From NCBI GenBank assembly GCA_030447445.1, contig JAUJOW010000001.1:152511-216510 (forward strand): DNA of 64,000 nt. The letters run 5' to 3'. Positions 1 through 7,697 of this stretch are shown piece after piece. Both the position numbers and the translations under genes were made by a program. Position 1 is the first letter of the stretch. Each line of letters begins with the position of its first letter. The stretch is from Acidimicrobiales bacterium (GTDB lineage Bacteria; Actinomycetota; Acidimicrobiia; Acidimicrobiales; Iamiaceae). The notes beneath the pieces are model-generated. The model had not been told where the DNA came from, made no database searches, and saw nothing but the letters and a program-made list of their open reading frames with translations.

Positions 1-102
1 GGAGGCGACTGGGGCGGAGGTGGAGGCGACTGGGGCGGAGGTGGAGGCGACTGGGGTGGCGGCGGTGACTGGGGCGGCGGCTTCGGGGGAGGTGACTGGT
101 AG
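1..102 (+). CDS. C-terminal end of a Gly/Asp/Trp-repeat protein (5' end outside window)
   Basis: Frame 1 is open from the first base to a TAG at 100-102 and encodes only repeats of the type GGDWGGG (five DW motifs in 33 residues). Such tails close many secreted or membrane proteins of the TPM/DUF2207 type in Actinobacteria, but the domain that would identify this one lies upstream of the window. The repeat is also visible in DNA as a 15-bp near-perfect tandem unit. Function not assignable. Confidence 0.6.
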   Translation, partial: GGDWGGGGGDWGGGGGDWGGGGDWGGGFGGGDW

Positions 103-160
103 CGGCCTCGCCGTCGAGAGATCGTCCGGAGCGGGCAGTGACGAGCTGGCGTCAGGCGGG

Positions 161-790
161 TCACGTGCGGTCGTCGTCTCGGGCCGCGTCAACCGTGGCG
201 AGGGTCAGGTCCGTCCATGCCGTGAGGGCTCGATCATCATCGATGCCGAGTGGCGGGGAGCCGAAGGTCCAGGCCGTGCGACGCAGGGCGACAAGCGGGC
301 CCAGGACGAGGACGGCGGCTGCCTCCGGGTCCTTGACCTCGGGCGCGAGGGCTGCGATGAGGCTGGCGGCGGTGCGATAGCTGAGGTCGACGATGTCGTT
401 CTTGACCTCGACGGTGCGGTCGGTCATGCGTTGGCCGTCATGTTCGAGCACGCTGGTGAGGTCCTTCAGGCGGTCCATCTCGTCGAGGAACCATCGTCCG
501 AGACCCGAGATGATGCGCCGTAGCAGCGCTCGGTCCGCTCCGATGGCGCCGGCGAGGTCCAGTTCGCTGATCTGAGCCGCCCCGGTGGCGGCGCGGTCGA
601 GGTGCGTTCGCACGGCTGCCTCGAGCAGCGCGTGCTTGCTGGGGAAGTGCTTGTAGAGAGCACCGCGTCGGGGTTGGAGACCGACCGCAGCCTCGATGTC
701 GCCGACTGCGGTGGCTCGGAAACCGCGCTCGGCGAACAGCCGCATGCCCTCCTCGAGGAGTCGCTGGCGCGTCGGTGCGGGATCGGCCAT
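161..790 (-). CDS. TetR family transcriptional regulator
   Basis: 209 residues, the usual TetR length. The N-terminal helix-turn-helix spans about residues 10-55, with the family signature ALYKHFPSKHALLEAAV at its end; the remaining helical part is the ligand/dimer domain and has no recognisable specificity. The ATG at 790 is followed upstream, within 10 bases, by a perfect inverted repeat (799-816) that is the likely autoregulatory operator. The gene is divergent from the deazaflavin-type oxidoreductase at 834, which is therefore the best candidate target. The effector is unknown. Confidence 0.9.
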   Translation of the reverse strand: MADPAPTRQRLLEEGMRLFAERGFRATAVGDIEAAVGLQPRRGALYKHFPSKHALLEAAVRTHLDRAATGAAQISELDLAGAIGADRALLRRIISGLGRWFLDEMDRLKDLTSVLEHDGQRMTDRTVEVKNDIVDLSYRTAASLIAALAPEVKDPEAAAVLVLGPLVALRRTAWTFGSPPLGIDDDRALTAWTDLTLATVDAARDDDRT

Positions 791-798
791 GCTAGGAG

Positions 799-816
799 GG
801 TAATCGACCGATTACC
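799..816. promoter_or_regulatory. Inverted-repeat operator for the divergent TetR regulator
   Basis: GGTAATCG-AC-CGATTACC is a perfect 8-bp inverted repeat with a 2-bp centre, lying between the start of the TetR gene (790) and the start of the divergent oxidoreductase (834). Size and position fit a TetR dimer site controlling both genes. Binding is inferred. Confidence 0.7.
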
Positions 817-833
817 GCAGGAGGGTCCTCCCG

Positions 834-1354
834 TTGGTCGCCAAGCTCCGAATCGTCGACCCAACCCGCCCTCCCGGCCTGATCGTCCGCGCCTATGCCG
901 CCTTGAGCGCGACACGCTTCGCCCGATTCATCTCGCGCCATGTCAACTGGAAGCTCGACCCGATCCTCTTGCGAGCCAGTCGGGGCCGCCTCGCCACGAC
1001 ACTCGTGTTCCCGACCGCCGTACTCGAGACCCGCGAGGCGAGGAGCGGCGCCCGACGACGCAACGCCATCATCTACTTCCACGACGGAGACCGGGTCACG
1101 ATCGCCGCATCGAACGCCGGTAGCTCCCGGCACCCGGCCTGGTACCACAACCTTCGAGCGCATCCGGACGTCACCTTCGCGGGGATCCGATGCGGGCGAC
1201 GGTGGTGGAAAACGAGGCTGAGCAGGCGAGGTTGTGGGTACTCGCCGATCGTGTCTTCCCAGCCTTCGCGAGCTATCGACGCGACGCGGCGAAGGTGAAT
1301 CGAACGATCCCGATCGTCCAGCTCACCCAACGCCAGTCAGACTCGGTCCGATAG
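834..1354 (+). pseudogene. Nitroreductase/deazaflavin(F420)-dependent family protein, frameshifted
   Basis: The first part (834 to about 1187, TTG start) encodes a protein resembling the Ddn-like deazaflavin-dependent nitroreductase/quinone reductase family, including the region reading ASNAGSSRHPAWYHNLRAHP. The frame is then lost; the expected C-terminal part (MRATVVENEAEQARLWVLAD, ending at TAG 1352-1354) continues in another frame from 1190. Insertion of one base near GGGATCCGATG would restore a normal protein of about 170 residues. Members bind F420 or flavin and reduce quinones or nitro compounds. Whether the break is a real mutation or a sequence error cannot be told from one sequence. 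Confidence 0.75.
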
Positions 1355-1372
1355 AAGAGCCGCGCCGGGAAT

Positions 1373-1399
1373 CGGACCTCGGAACAGACGACGACTGAG
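1373..1399. repeat. Repeat block A, copy 1 (others at 2059-2087 and 2138-2160)
   Basis: The block CGGACCTCGGAACAGACGAC and its continuation ACGACTGAGG occur here and at 2059-2087; 2138-2160 matches without the end. On the minus strand the block reads like a decayed tRNA T-arm (GAGGTCCGATTCCC in two copies), so the copies may be remnants of tRNA 3' ends. Confidence 0.75.
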
Positions 1400-1433
1400 G
1401 CCGGCAGGGATCACAGCAAGGGAACTCGGCTTC

Positions 1434-1457
1434 GTACGTTGTTGCAGGGAGTGCACG
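1434..1457. repeat. Repeat block B, copy 1 (copy 2 at 2227-2250)
   Basis: GTACGTTGTTGCAGGGAGTG followed by CACG is identical in both copies. In the first it lies about 25 bp beyond the tRNA-Cys 3' half; in the second it sits between the tRNA 5' half and block A. The shared order suggests duplication followed by rearrangement. Confidence 0.75.
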
Positions 1458-1481
1458 TGCGCGTCATGACGCGCCTGCCGG

Positions 1482-1521
1482 AGGCGGCGCCGGGAATCGA
1501 ACCCGGGTACAGGGCTTTGCA
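1482..1521 (-). pseudogene. 3' half of tRNA-Cys(GCA)
   Basis: Minus strand reads TGCAAA (anticodon GCA with U33, A37, A38), anticodon stem GCCCT, a 4-nt variable loop, a perfect T-arm CCGGG-TTCGATT-CCCGG and the acceptor 3' strand CGCCGCC plus discriminator U. CCA is not encoded. No matching D-arm or 5' acceptor lies immediately upstream; the complementary half is at 2352-2386. Acceptor, anticodon and T stems pair 7/7, 5/5 and 5/5 when the two halves are joined. Confidence 0.65.
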
Positions 1522-1915
1522 GAACCGTTCTGGACCCGAGAAACTCCCGGGTCAGCGCTCCTTTCTAGCAGAACGGGGAGCGAAAAGGGAGCAGCCGGGG
1601 AGCGGAGTCACGGCGTGTAGCGGTCAAGGACAGCGCTGCCGAAGCGCTCGAGTCCACGCTCTCGACTCGAACCCATTGGCGTCTCCTGGTCAAGGCGACC
1701 TTTCGCAAACCGAGCGCTCGATCGATCCAAGTAAGAGCGCTCCTTCTCCACTAGCGACACGGTCGCGTTCGCTGACAGCTTCGACCTGCCCGTGCGATGG
1801 TCCTTCTCTCCTACGTGTCCGAAGCACGCCCACGGGCGCCGACCACGGCAGACCCCTGTCTGCCGACTGCGCAAACGATCTGAGACGGCTCCTGACCGTG
1901 ATCGCTCGCGCCGCC

Positions 1916-1940
1916 GAGCATCGTGCCAACGTCGATCAGC
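1916..1940. repeat. Repeat block C, copy 1 (copy 2 at 2330-2354)
   Basis: GAGCATCGTGCCAACGTCGA followed by TCAGC is identical at 2330-2354. On the minus strand each copy directly follows a tRNA-5'-like segment (GGGAGCG... here, GGCGGCG... for copy 2), so the same sequence interrupts two different tRNA-like 5' halves near the anticodon stem. Confidence 0.75.
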
Positions 1941-2351
1941 GCTTGCGGCGTTCGACCACCAGACCACGCGCGCTCCCACGGAAGGGTGGTGCTCACTGCC
2001 AACGGGGCGCGGGTTCGCTCGACGAGCCCGCGTGATCGTCCGATAGAAGAACTGCGCTCGGACCTCGGAACAGACGACGACTGAGGCCCAGTCACAGCAG
2101 ACTCGGTCCGGATAGAAGAGCTGGAGGCGCCGGGAATCGGACCTCGGAACAGACGACGACGAAAAGGGAGGCCGGCAGTCAGATCACAGCTGAAGGGAAC
2201 TCGACCTCGAACCCATTTGCGTTCGGGTACGTTGTTGCAGGGAGTGCACGACTCGCCCGTGCGATGGACGTCGCCCACCGGAGGCGCGCCGGCGACGATC
2301 GAGACGGCCTCGACCGGATCGGCGCACCGGAGCATCGTGCCAACGTCGATC

Positions 2352-2386
2352 AGCCCTAGCGGCCTTCGCCACTCGGCCACGCCGCC
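2352..2386 (-). pseudogene. 5' half of tRNA-Cys
   Basis: Minus strand begins with the acceptor strand GGCGGCG, then TG, a D-arm GCC...GGC with the loop GAGTGGCGAA, and AGGGCT matching the anticodon stem of the half at 1482-1521. It then runs into repeat block C instead of the anticodon loop. Three extra bases separate D stem and anticodon stem compared with a standard tRNA, so decay is possible. Confidence 0.6.
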
Positions 2387-2431
2387 GGGAACGGTGAACC
2401 CTAGCGCCAGCACCGGGGCGTCCACCGGTGG

Positions 2432-2845
2432 TCAGGTCACGCAGAGCACACTGTCGAGGCCGCTCACGGTGAAGAGGCGGCGCAACTCCGGCGGCGGGTC
2501 ACGGAACTCGATGTCGCCACGAGCGGCCACCGCTCGCCGGTGGGCGCCGATGAAGACACCGAGGGCGGTGGAGTCACAGAACGTCACCCCGGACAGGTCG
2601 ATGACGAGATGCGCACGCCCCCCTCCGATCTGATCGGCCAGACAGGAGCGCAACTGCGGGACCGAGGCCAAGTCCAGATCACCGCTCACCCGAACCAGAA
2701 CCGGGCTGTCGTCGTGGTCGGTGACCTCGATCCGCAGGTCGGGCGTCTTGGCCCAGGGGTTGGAGCGGAGCAGGCGCACCAGCGTCCACCGTGCCCGACC
2801 CGGCCGCAGTCGAAACGGGCGGCCCCCGACGACGGCGCCCACCAA
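2432..2845 (-). CDS. STAS-domain anti-sigma-factor antagonist (SpoIIAA/RsbV-like)
   Basis: 137 residues; about residues 38-135 form a STAS domain with the strand-loop GDLDLASVPQLRSCL and the conserved phospho-acceptor region VIDLSGVTFCDSTALGVFIG, in which the Ser of DST is the residue phosphorylated by an anti-sigma kinase in this family. Such proteins release a sigma factor from its anti-sigma partner; no kinase or sigma gene is adjacent, so the partner is unknown. The ATG at 2845 gives an N-terminal extension of about 35 residues not typical of the family; a downstream GTG may be the real start. It overlaps the divergent MerR region. Confidence 0.85.
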   Translation of the reverse strand: MVGAVVGGRPFRLRPGRARWTLVRLLRSNPWAKTPDLRIEVTDHDDSPVLVRVSGDLDLASVPQLRSCLADQIGGGRAHLVIDLSGVTFCDSTALGVFIGAHRRAVAARGDIEFRDPPPELRRLFTVSGLDSVLCVT

Positions 2846-2856
2846 CCCGACAAATG

Positions 2857-2898
2857 TTGACAGCGACAGATGCGATGATCACATTCCAGAATGTGATC
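2857..2898 (+). promoter_or_regulatory. Promoter-like TTGACA plus perfect 10-bp inverted repeat before the MerR gene
   Basis: TTGACA (2857-2862) is followed by GATCACATTC-CA-GAATGTGATC (2877-2898), a perfect 10-bp inverted repeat with a 2-bp centre. It covers the expected -10 region and the GTG at 2893 that could start the MerR protein. This is the geometry of an autoregulatory operator; the regulator binding it is inferred to be the MerR product. Confidence 0.6.
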
Positions 2899-3485
2899 GT
2901 TGAGCCGGGGGCGGACGCCGACCTGTCGGTCGAGGCACTCGCCGAGGCCAGCGGGACCAGCGTGCGGACGATCCGCTGGTACCAGTCCGAGGGCCTGCCC
3001 CCCCGAGCGCCGTGGTCGGGAGGCCCGCTATGGCGCTGCTCACCTCGAGCGCCTCCAGCTGGTGGCCGAGAGCTGCAGCGACGAGGCCTCCGGCTGAGCG
3101 CCATCGCCGAGTTGCTGCGGCGCTCGCCGTCGGCTTCGGCGGCGGACTGGCTCGGGCTGAGCGAGGCCATCGAGCAGCCGTGGGGCGGCGACCGGGCCGA
3201 GCTGCTCTCCGAAGAGGAGCTGGCCCAGCGGGTCGAGCCCAGCCCGGTGGAGGACTACGTGGCCGCCGGGCTCGTCGAGCGACGTGACGACACCGTCCCC
3301 GTCGTCTACCTCGTCCCGAGTCCCGGGCTCCTCGACGTGGCCGTGTCCTGGACCGCCGCCGCCCTCGACCTCGACGCCGCCGCCCGCTTGGCCGACCTCC
3401 TGGCCGGCCATGCGGGCCATGGCCGACGACCTGGTGGCGCGGTTCACCGAGGAGGTCAGCCTGCGACGGCTGGCCGGCGAGGGAC
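2893..3485 (+). pseudogene. MerR family transcriptional regulator, frameshifted
   Basis: Frame 2791 encodes the first helices of a MerR DNA-binding domain (LAEASGTSVRTIRWYQSEG). The next part, RREARYGAAHLERLQLVAE-type sequence, lies in the frame of the 2900-3097 ORF; the reading returns to the first frame at LQRRGLRLSAIAELLRRS and shifts again near 3410, where MRAMADDLVARFTEEVSLRR continues in a third frame. At least three indels are therefore needed to read one protein. Its end runs directly into the truncated monooxygenase at about 3486. Promoter and palindrome lie just upstream. Whether the indels are real is uncertain. Confidence 0.7.
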
Positions 3486-4596
3486 CGGGCGGTCCTGCTC
3501 TTCGGCAACGGGCCCCTCGCCGAACCGTCGATCCCCGACCTTCCCGGCCTCGACCGCTTCGCTGGCACCATGTTCCACTCCGCCGCCTGGCTGGCCGACC
3601 ACGACCTCGGCGGCGAGCGGGTGGCGGTGATCGGCACCGGCGCTTCGGCCATCCAGTTCGTGCCCCGGATCCAGCCGACCGTGGCGTCACTGACCGTGTT
3701 CCAACGCACCGCCCCGTTGGTCCTCCCCCACCGGAACCGACGCATCACTCGCGGCGAGCGGGCCCTCTACCGTCGGGTGCCGGCCGCCCAACGGTTCGTG
3801 CGGGGCCTCGTCTACTGGAGCCGCGAACTGTTCGCCGGCGCCTTGCTGCGCAACTCCGAGAAGTCCCTCGGCAAGCTCGAGCAGGTGGCCCGCAAGCACC
3901 TCCAGGACGGCATCCCCGACCCGGCGCTGCGGGCCAAGGTCACGCCCGAGTACACACCGGGCTGCAAGCGGCTGCTGCCCTCCAACGACTGGTACCCGGC
4001 GTTGGCCGCCGACAACGTCGACGTCGTCACCGACAAGATCGTGGAGGTGACCGAGACGGGCGTGCTCACCGCCGACGGCACGCAGCACCCCGTCGACACC
4101 ATCATCTTCGGCACCGGCTTCCACGTCATCGGCAACCCCGTCGCCGATCGCATCAAGGGCGTCGACGGCCGCACGCTGGCCGAGCACTGGGCGATGTCGG
4201 GGATGAGCGCCTACCTCGGCACCACCGTGCCCGCCTTCCCCAACCTGTTCCTGTTGGCCGGCCCCAACACCGGGATCGCCCACACCTCCCTCGTGGTCAC
4301 GATCGAGGCCCAGGTGCGCTACGTCGTCGACGCCCTCCGGCGCATGGCCGAGGTGGGCGCCGGCACCGTCGAGGTGCGACGCCCCGTCTTCGACGCCTGG
4401 ACCGAGGAGATGCTCAACAAGGCGGCGCCCACCGTCTGGAACTCCGGGGGTTGTGCCAGTTGGTACCTCGACGACGCCGGCCGCAACCCCGTGCTCTGGC
4501 CCGACTACACGTTCCGTTTCGCCCGCCGCACCCCGGCGCTTCCGCCCCGCCGACTACCAGCTCCTCGCCGCCGTCCACCCGAAGGACGCCACCTGA
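3486..4596 (+). pseudogene. Flavin-containing (Baeyer-Villiger type) monooxygenase, N-terminally truncated and frameshifted at the end
   Basis: The frame enters at AVLLFGNGPLAEPSIPDLPG and continues with FHSAAW and the second Rossmann motif VAVIGTGASAIQFVP, then VFQRTAPLVLPHRN and the C-terminal NPVLWPDYTFRFAR: the BVMO family pattern. The N-terminal FAD-binding Rossmann domain (normally about 130 residues with GxGxxG) is missing; in its place is the MerR reading frame. Near 4540 a one-base shift moves the natural C-terminus (ADYQLLAAVHPKDAT, TGA 4594-4596) to another frame. The ORF-track protein (3570-4637) is therefore not the native product. Family members use NADPH and O2 to oxygenate ketones. 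Without the FAD site the protein would be inactive. Confidence 0.75.
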
Positions 4597-4730
4597 TGGC
4601 CGTCGAGCTGGCCGGCGCCACCACCCTCGTCACCTGAGCGGGCCGCGGCATCGGCCGGGCCACCGCGCTGGCCTTCGCCGGGCGTGGTGCCACGGTGGCT
4701 GCGGCTCGACTGGCGTCGGTCCCGTGTCGG
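4596..4730 (+). pseudogene. N-terminal remnant of a short-chain dehydrogenase
   Basis: ATG at 4596 overlaps the stop of the monooxygenase (TGATG) and begins MAVELAGATTLVT, followed by an in-frame TGA where the first Gly of the SDR cofactor motif should be, then AGRGIGRATALAFAGRGATV. One G-to-T change (GGA to TGA) explains the stop. The coding sequence ends after about 45 residues, before the tRNA-Gly. It was probably translationally coupled to the monooxygenase, a common pairing in ketone/alcohol catabolism. Confidence 0.6.
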
Positions 4731-4812
4731 GTCAGCGCCGTACTCGTGCGCGTCGGCCTCCGCTGATAGGGAGCGATCCACCACCGTCGAGTTGCTACAG
4801 TGGCGGGCCCAC

Positions 4813-4888
4813 GCGGACGTGGCTCAGCTGGTAGAGCATCACCTTGCCAAGGTGAGGGTCGCGGGTTCGAATCCCGTCGTCCGCTCCA
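4813..4888 (+). tRNA. tRNA-Gly(GCC)
   Basis: Complete cloverleaf: acceptor GCGGACG/CGTCCGC, D-arm GCTC-AGCTGGTA-GAGC, anticodon arm TCACC-TTGCCAA-GGTGA with anticodon GCC, T-arm GCGGG-TTCGAAT-CCCGT, discriminator T and an encoded CCA at 4886-4888. All stems pair except an ordinary G-T in the T stem. Confidence 0.97.
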
Positions 4889-4960
4889 GAAGTGCTGGTC
4901 TGGCCCTTCCGAAGGGTCTGACGCGAGTATCCGAACCGGCGGTCGAGCCAGCACCACCCA

Positions 4961-5935
4961 CGCGCCATCGAGGCCGAGGCCCTCGCCAAGCGCTACGGCG
5001 AGGTCGAGGCCGTCCGTGGCGCCTCGTTCACCGTCGCTCCCGGCGAGGTCTTCGGCTTCCTCGGTCCCAACGGCGCCGGCAAGAGCACGACGATCAACAT
5101 GCTCTGCACGCTGGCGCGTCCCACCTCCGGCACCGCCCGCGTGCACGGCTTCGACGTTGCCGGCGAGCGGGACGACGTCCGCCGGCACCTCGGCGTCGTC
5201 TTTCAGGACCCGACGCTCGACGGCTACCTCACCGCCGAGCAGAACCTCCGCCTGCACGCCGAGCTGTACGGCATCGACGCCGGTGTCATCCGGGCGCGGA
5301 TGCGCCAGATGCTCGAGATGGTCGACCTCTGGGACCGCCGCGACCAGCCGGTCCAGACCTACTCCGGCGGCATGCGACGGCGCCTGGAGATCGCGCGCGG
5401 CCTCATGCACTCGCCACGGGTGCTGTTCCTCGATGAGCCGACCATCGGTCTCGACCCGGACGCGCAGCTCGATCTGGCGCTACATCCGCGCCCTGCAGGA
5501 AGCCGAGGGCACGACGATCTTCATGACCACGCACCACATGGACGAGGCCGACTTCTGCGACCGCATCGCGATCATGGACGGCGGGGACATCGTCGTGCTG
5601 GACACGCCCGAGGCCCTCAAGGCGAGCGTCGGGGCCGATCGGGTGGTGCCGGGCACCGCCGACGACGCGGCCCTGACCGCCCTGCGCGACCGCTTCGTCA
5701 TCGAGGCGACGGCCGCCGGAGGTGGGTGACCTTCCCCGTCGCCGCCGGCGAGGCGTTCGTGCCCCGGTTGTTCGCCGAGCTCGACGTGGCCATCACGTCG
5801 GTGGCGGTGTCGCGACCGACGCTGGACGACGTCTTCATGCGCTACACGGGCCTGACGATGCGGGACGCCGAGACTGCGTCGACGTCGGATCGCGACCGGG
5901 CGATCCTGCGGGTGCTGGCGAGGTCTGGCCGATGA
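4961..5935 (+). pseudogene. ABC transporter ATP-binding protein (DrrA-like), frameshifted
   Basis: The reading starts about 70 bp after tRNA-Gly with IEAEALAKRYGEVEAVRG and carries Walker A GPNGAGKST, the signature YSGGMRRRLEIARGL and Walker B VLFLDEPTIGLDP. Near 5470 the frame shifts; RYIRALQEAEGTTIFMTTHH with the H-loop continues in the frame of the 4800-5729 ORF. A second shift near 5722 returns to the first frame for the C-terminal part (RPTLDDVFMRYTG), ending at TGA 5933-5935. No good start codon is visible, and the start region also looks damaged. Drug- or polysaccharide-exporting DrrA-type ATPases of about 320 residues have this layout. It is followed by its permease with an ATGA overlap. 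Confidence 0.8.
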
Positions 5936-6675
5936 GCATCGTGGCGTGGCTGCTCCAGCCGTTGCTGTTCCTGCTCGTCCTCGGGCCCGGGCTGCAGACG
6001 CTCTCGGCCGCGTCCACCGACGGCGTGGACCTCACGACGTTCATGTTCCCCGGCGTCATCTGCATGGCGCTCCTGTACAGCGCCATGTTCAGCGCGGCAT
6101 CGCTGGTCTGGGACCGCGAGCTCGGGTTCCTGCGGGAGATGATGGTCGCGCCGGTCCGGCGGTCGTCGATCGTCCTGGGCAAGTGCCTGGGCGGCGTGAC
6201 CATCGCCGTGAGCCAGGGCGTGCTCGTGCTGGCCCTGGCCGGCCTCGTGCACGTGCCCTACGACCCGGTGCTGCTGCTCGGCGTCTTCGGCCTCGAAGTG
6301 CTGATCGCCTTCACGATCACCGCCTTCGGCGTGATGGTCGCCATCTGCATCAAGCAGGCCCGGACGTTCACGAGCGTGATGCAGCTGTTCGTGCTGCCGA
6401 TGATGTTCCTGTCCGGCGCGCTGTACCCGGTCGCCGAGCTGCCCGACTGGCTGCGCCTGCTCAACCGCCTGAACCCGCTGACCTATGTCGTCGACCCGAC
6501 GCGGCGGCTGGTGTTCGACCGCCTGGACATCTCGGAGGCCGCCCGGCACCGGCTCGCCCCCGGCGTCACCTGGTGGGGCTGGCGGGTGCCGTCGTTCGTC
6601 GAGGTGGGGATCGTGCTGGCGCTGGGCCTGGCGATGCTGGCGGTCGCCATCTTCCGGTTCACGCGGACGGAGTGA
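5932..6675 (+). CDS. ABC-2 type transporter permease (DrrB-like)
   Basis: 247 residues from ATG 5932, overlapping the ATPase stop by ATGA. Six hydrophobic segments can be seen, and the ABC-2 signature region LGFLREMMVAPVRRSSIVLGK followed by PMMFLSGALYPVAELPDWLR and NPLTYVVD is intact. DrrB-type permeases normally have about 25 more residues before the first membrane segment; here that part is missing or lies out of frame upstream, in line with the indels in the ATPase gene. The two genes form one exporter; the substrate cannot be told. Confidence 0.85.
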   Translation: MSIVAWLLQPLLFLLVLGPGLQTLSAASTDGVDLTTFMFPGVICMALLYSAMFSAASLVWDRELGFLREMMVAPVRRSSIVLGKCLGGVTIAVSQGVLVLALAGLVHVPYDPVLLLGVFGLEVLIAFTITAFGVMVAICIKQARTFTSVMQLFVLPMMFLSGALYPVAELPDWLRLLNRLNPLTYVVDPTRRLVFDRLDISEAARHRLAPGVTWWGWRVPSFVEVGIVLALGLAMLAVAIFRFTRTE

Positions 6676-6795
6676 CGGCTGGCCCGACGGCGAGGCCGAT
6701 CCCCGTCGCTGGGCCATTCGCGGCGCTGAGGCCACGGGCGCACTCAAAGGCGCTGACTCAAGGCGCGCAGTCCGTCGACCGCTCGCACTTGACGC

Positions 6796-7683
6796 TTACG
6801 CCGTCGCTGCCACCCGGAAGCCAGCCCCGCCGCCTTGCTCGTAGATGCCGTGTCGACGCGCACATCGAGCGAGGTCCTTGCCATGCATGTAGCTCCCGCC
6901 ACGGGTGATGTGGGGGTCGAACGCGTGATGCTCGACGCTGGGGACTTCGGCGGGAGCGCCCGGGTACGCGTAGTACTGCGTCGAGGTCCACTCGTCCACG
7001 TTGCCTGCCAGGTCGACGACACCGTAAGGGCTGGCACCGAAGGGGAGCGATCCAACAGGCAGCGCTCGGCCGATGCCAAGTTCTGCGAGGTTCGCGCATC
7101 GGCGCTCGAAGACATCGCCCCACGGGTACTCGCGCCCGTCGTCGCCGCGCGCTGCACGCTCCCATTCGTCCTCAGTGGGGAGCCGCACTTCCCCGCCCGT
7201 CACCTCAGAGGCCCACTCGCAGAAGGCCGACGCCTGCCACCACGCCAGTTGGTCGATCGGCAGGCTTCCGCCGCCAGCCGGCGCATCCCAACCGGCCACG
7301 GCGCAGAAGGAACGCCACTGGTCGAACGTCACCGGCGTTGTCGCGATCGCGAAGGCGCCGACGGGGATCTGCGACCGCGGGGCCTCTTTGGCGAAGTAGG
7401 AACGAGGGAGGCCGGGGTGGCGCTCCACGACGTCATCGATCTCGTCCGTCGGCGTTCCTCGAAGCAAGACACCCTCAGGGACGTCCGACCACCTGATCGC
7501 CAGAGCCTGCACCCGCCCATCTTGCCGTCGCCCGGCGCCCTCAGCCCGTGTGGCGCCTCCCAGCTTCGGCGACAGGGGAGTTGTCTGTGCACCGTCGGTC
7601 GCCTGGGCCGCAGGTCTGTGAGGCCCTACGCGAGGTCGCTCTGATGGGGATCGGTTCAGCGAGCGGCGGATCGCGTCGTCCAT
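6796..7683 (-). CDS. Formylglycine-generating-enzyme family protein (SUMF1/FGE-sulfatase domain)
   Basis: The FGE-sulfatase fold covers about residue 65 to the end: PVTFDQWRSFCAVAGW, LPTEDEWERAARG, YPWGDVF, GVVDLAGNVDEWTS and ITRGGSYMHG are all family motifs. FGE itself oxidises a sulfatase Cys to formylglycine; many bacterial relatives act on other substrates or only share the lectin-like fold. No sulfatase gene is near, so the substrate is unknown. The first 57 residues from ATG 7683 are low-complexity; a GTG at 7512 (VQALAIRW) starts at the domain and may be the real start. Confidence 0.85.
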   Translation of the reverse strand: MDDAIRRSLNRSPSERPRVGPHRPAAQATDGAQTTPLSPKLGGATRAEGAGRRQDGRVQALAIRWSDVPEGVLLRGTPTDEIDDVVERHPGLPRSYFAKEAPRSQIPVGAFAIATTPVTFDQWRSFCAVAGWDAPAGGGSLPIDQLAWWQASAFCEWASEVTGGEVRLPTEDEWERAARGDDGREYPWGDVFERRCANLAELGIGRALPVGSLPFGASPYGVVDLAGNVDEWTSTQYYAYPGAPAEVPSVEHHAFDPHITRGGSYMHGKDLARCARRHGIYEQGGGAGFRVAATA

Positions 7684-7697
7684 GCCCCTCGATGACC

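Larger units (their letters stand above)
1355..2431. other. Gene-free region of tRNA fragments and scrambled repeats
   Basis: About 1.1 kb without a credible coding region. It holds the 3' half and the 5' half of a tRNA-Cys on the minus strand, a second tRNA-5'-like segment (about 1936-1978), at least two decayed tRNA 3' ends, and several 23-29 bp blocks present two or three times in partly conserved order (listed separately). Short ORFs here look like chance. GC looks lower than in neighbouring genes. Confidence 0.7.

Noticed and set aside
1482-2386. Group I intron in tRNA-Cys as a firm call
   Set aside because: The 5' junction after U fits, but no G ends the insertion, no P7/R-S type core was recognised and the anticodon-loop count is one short for most junction choices.
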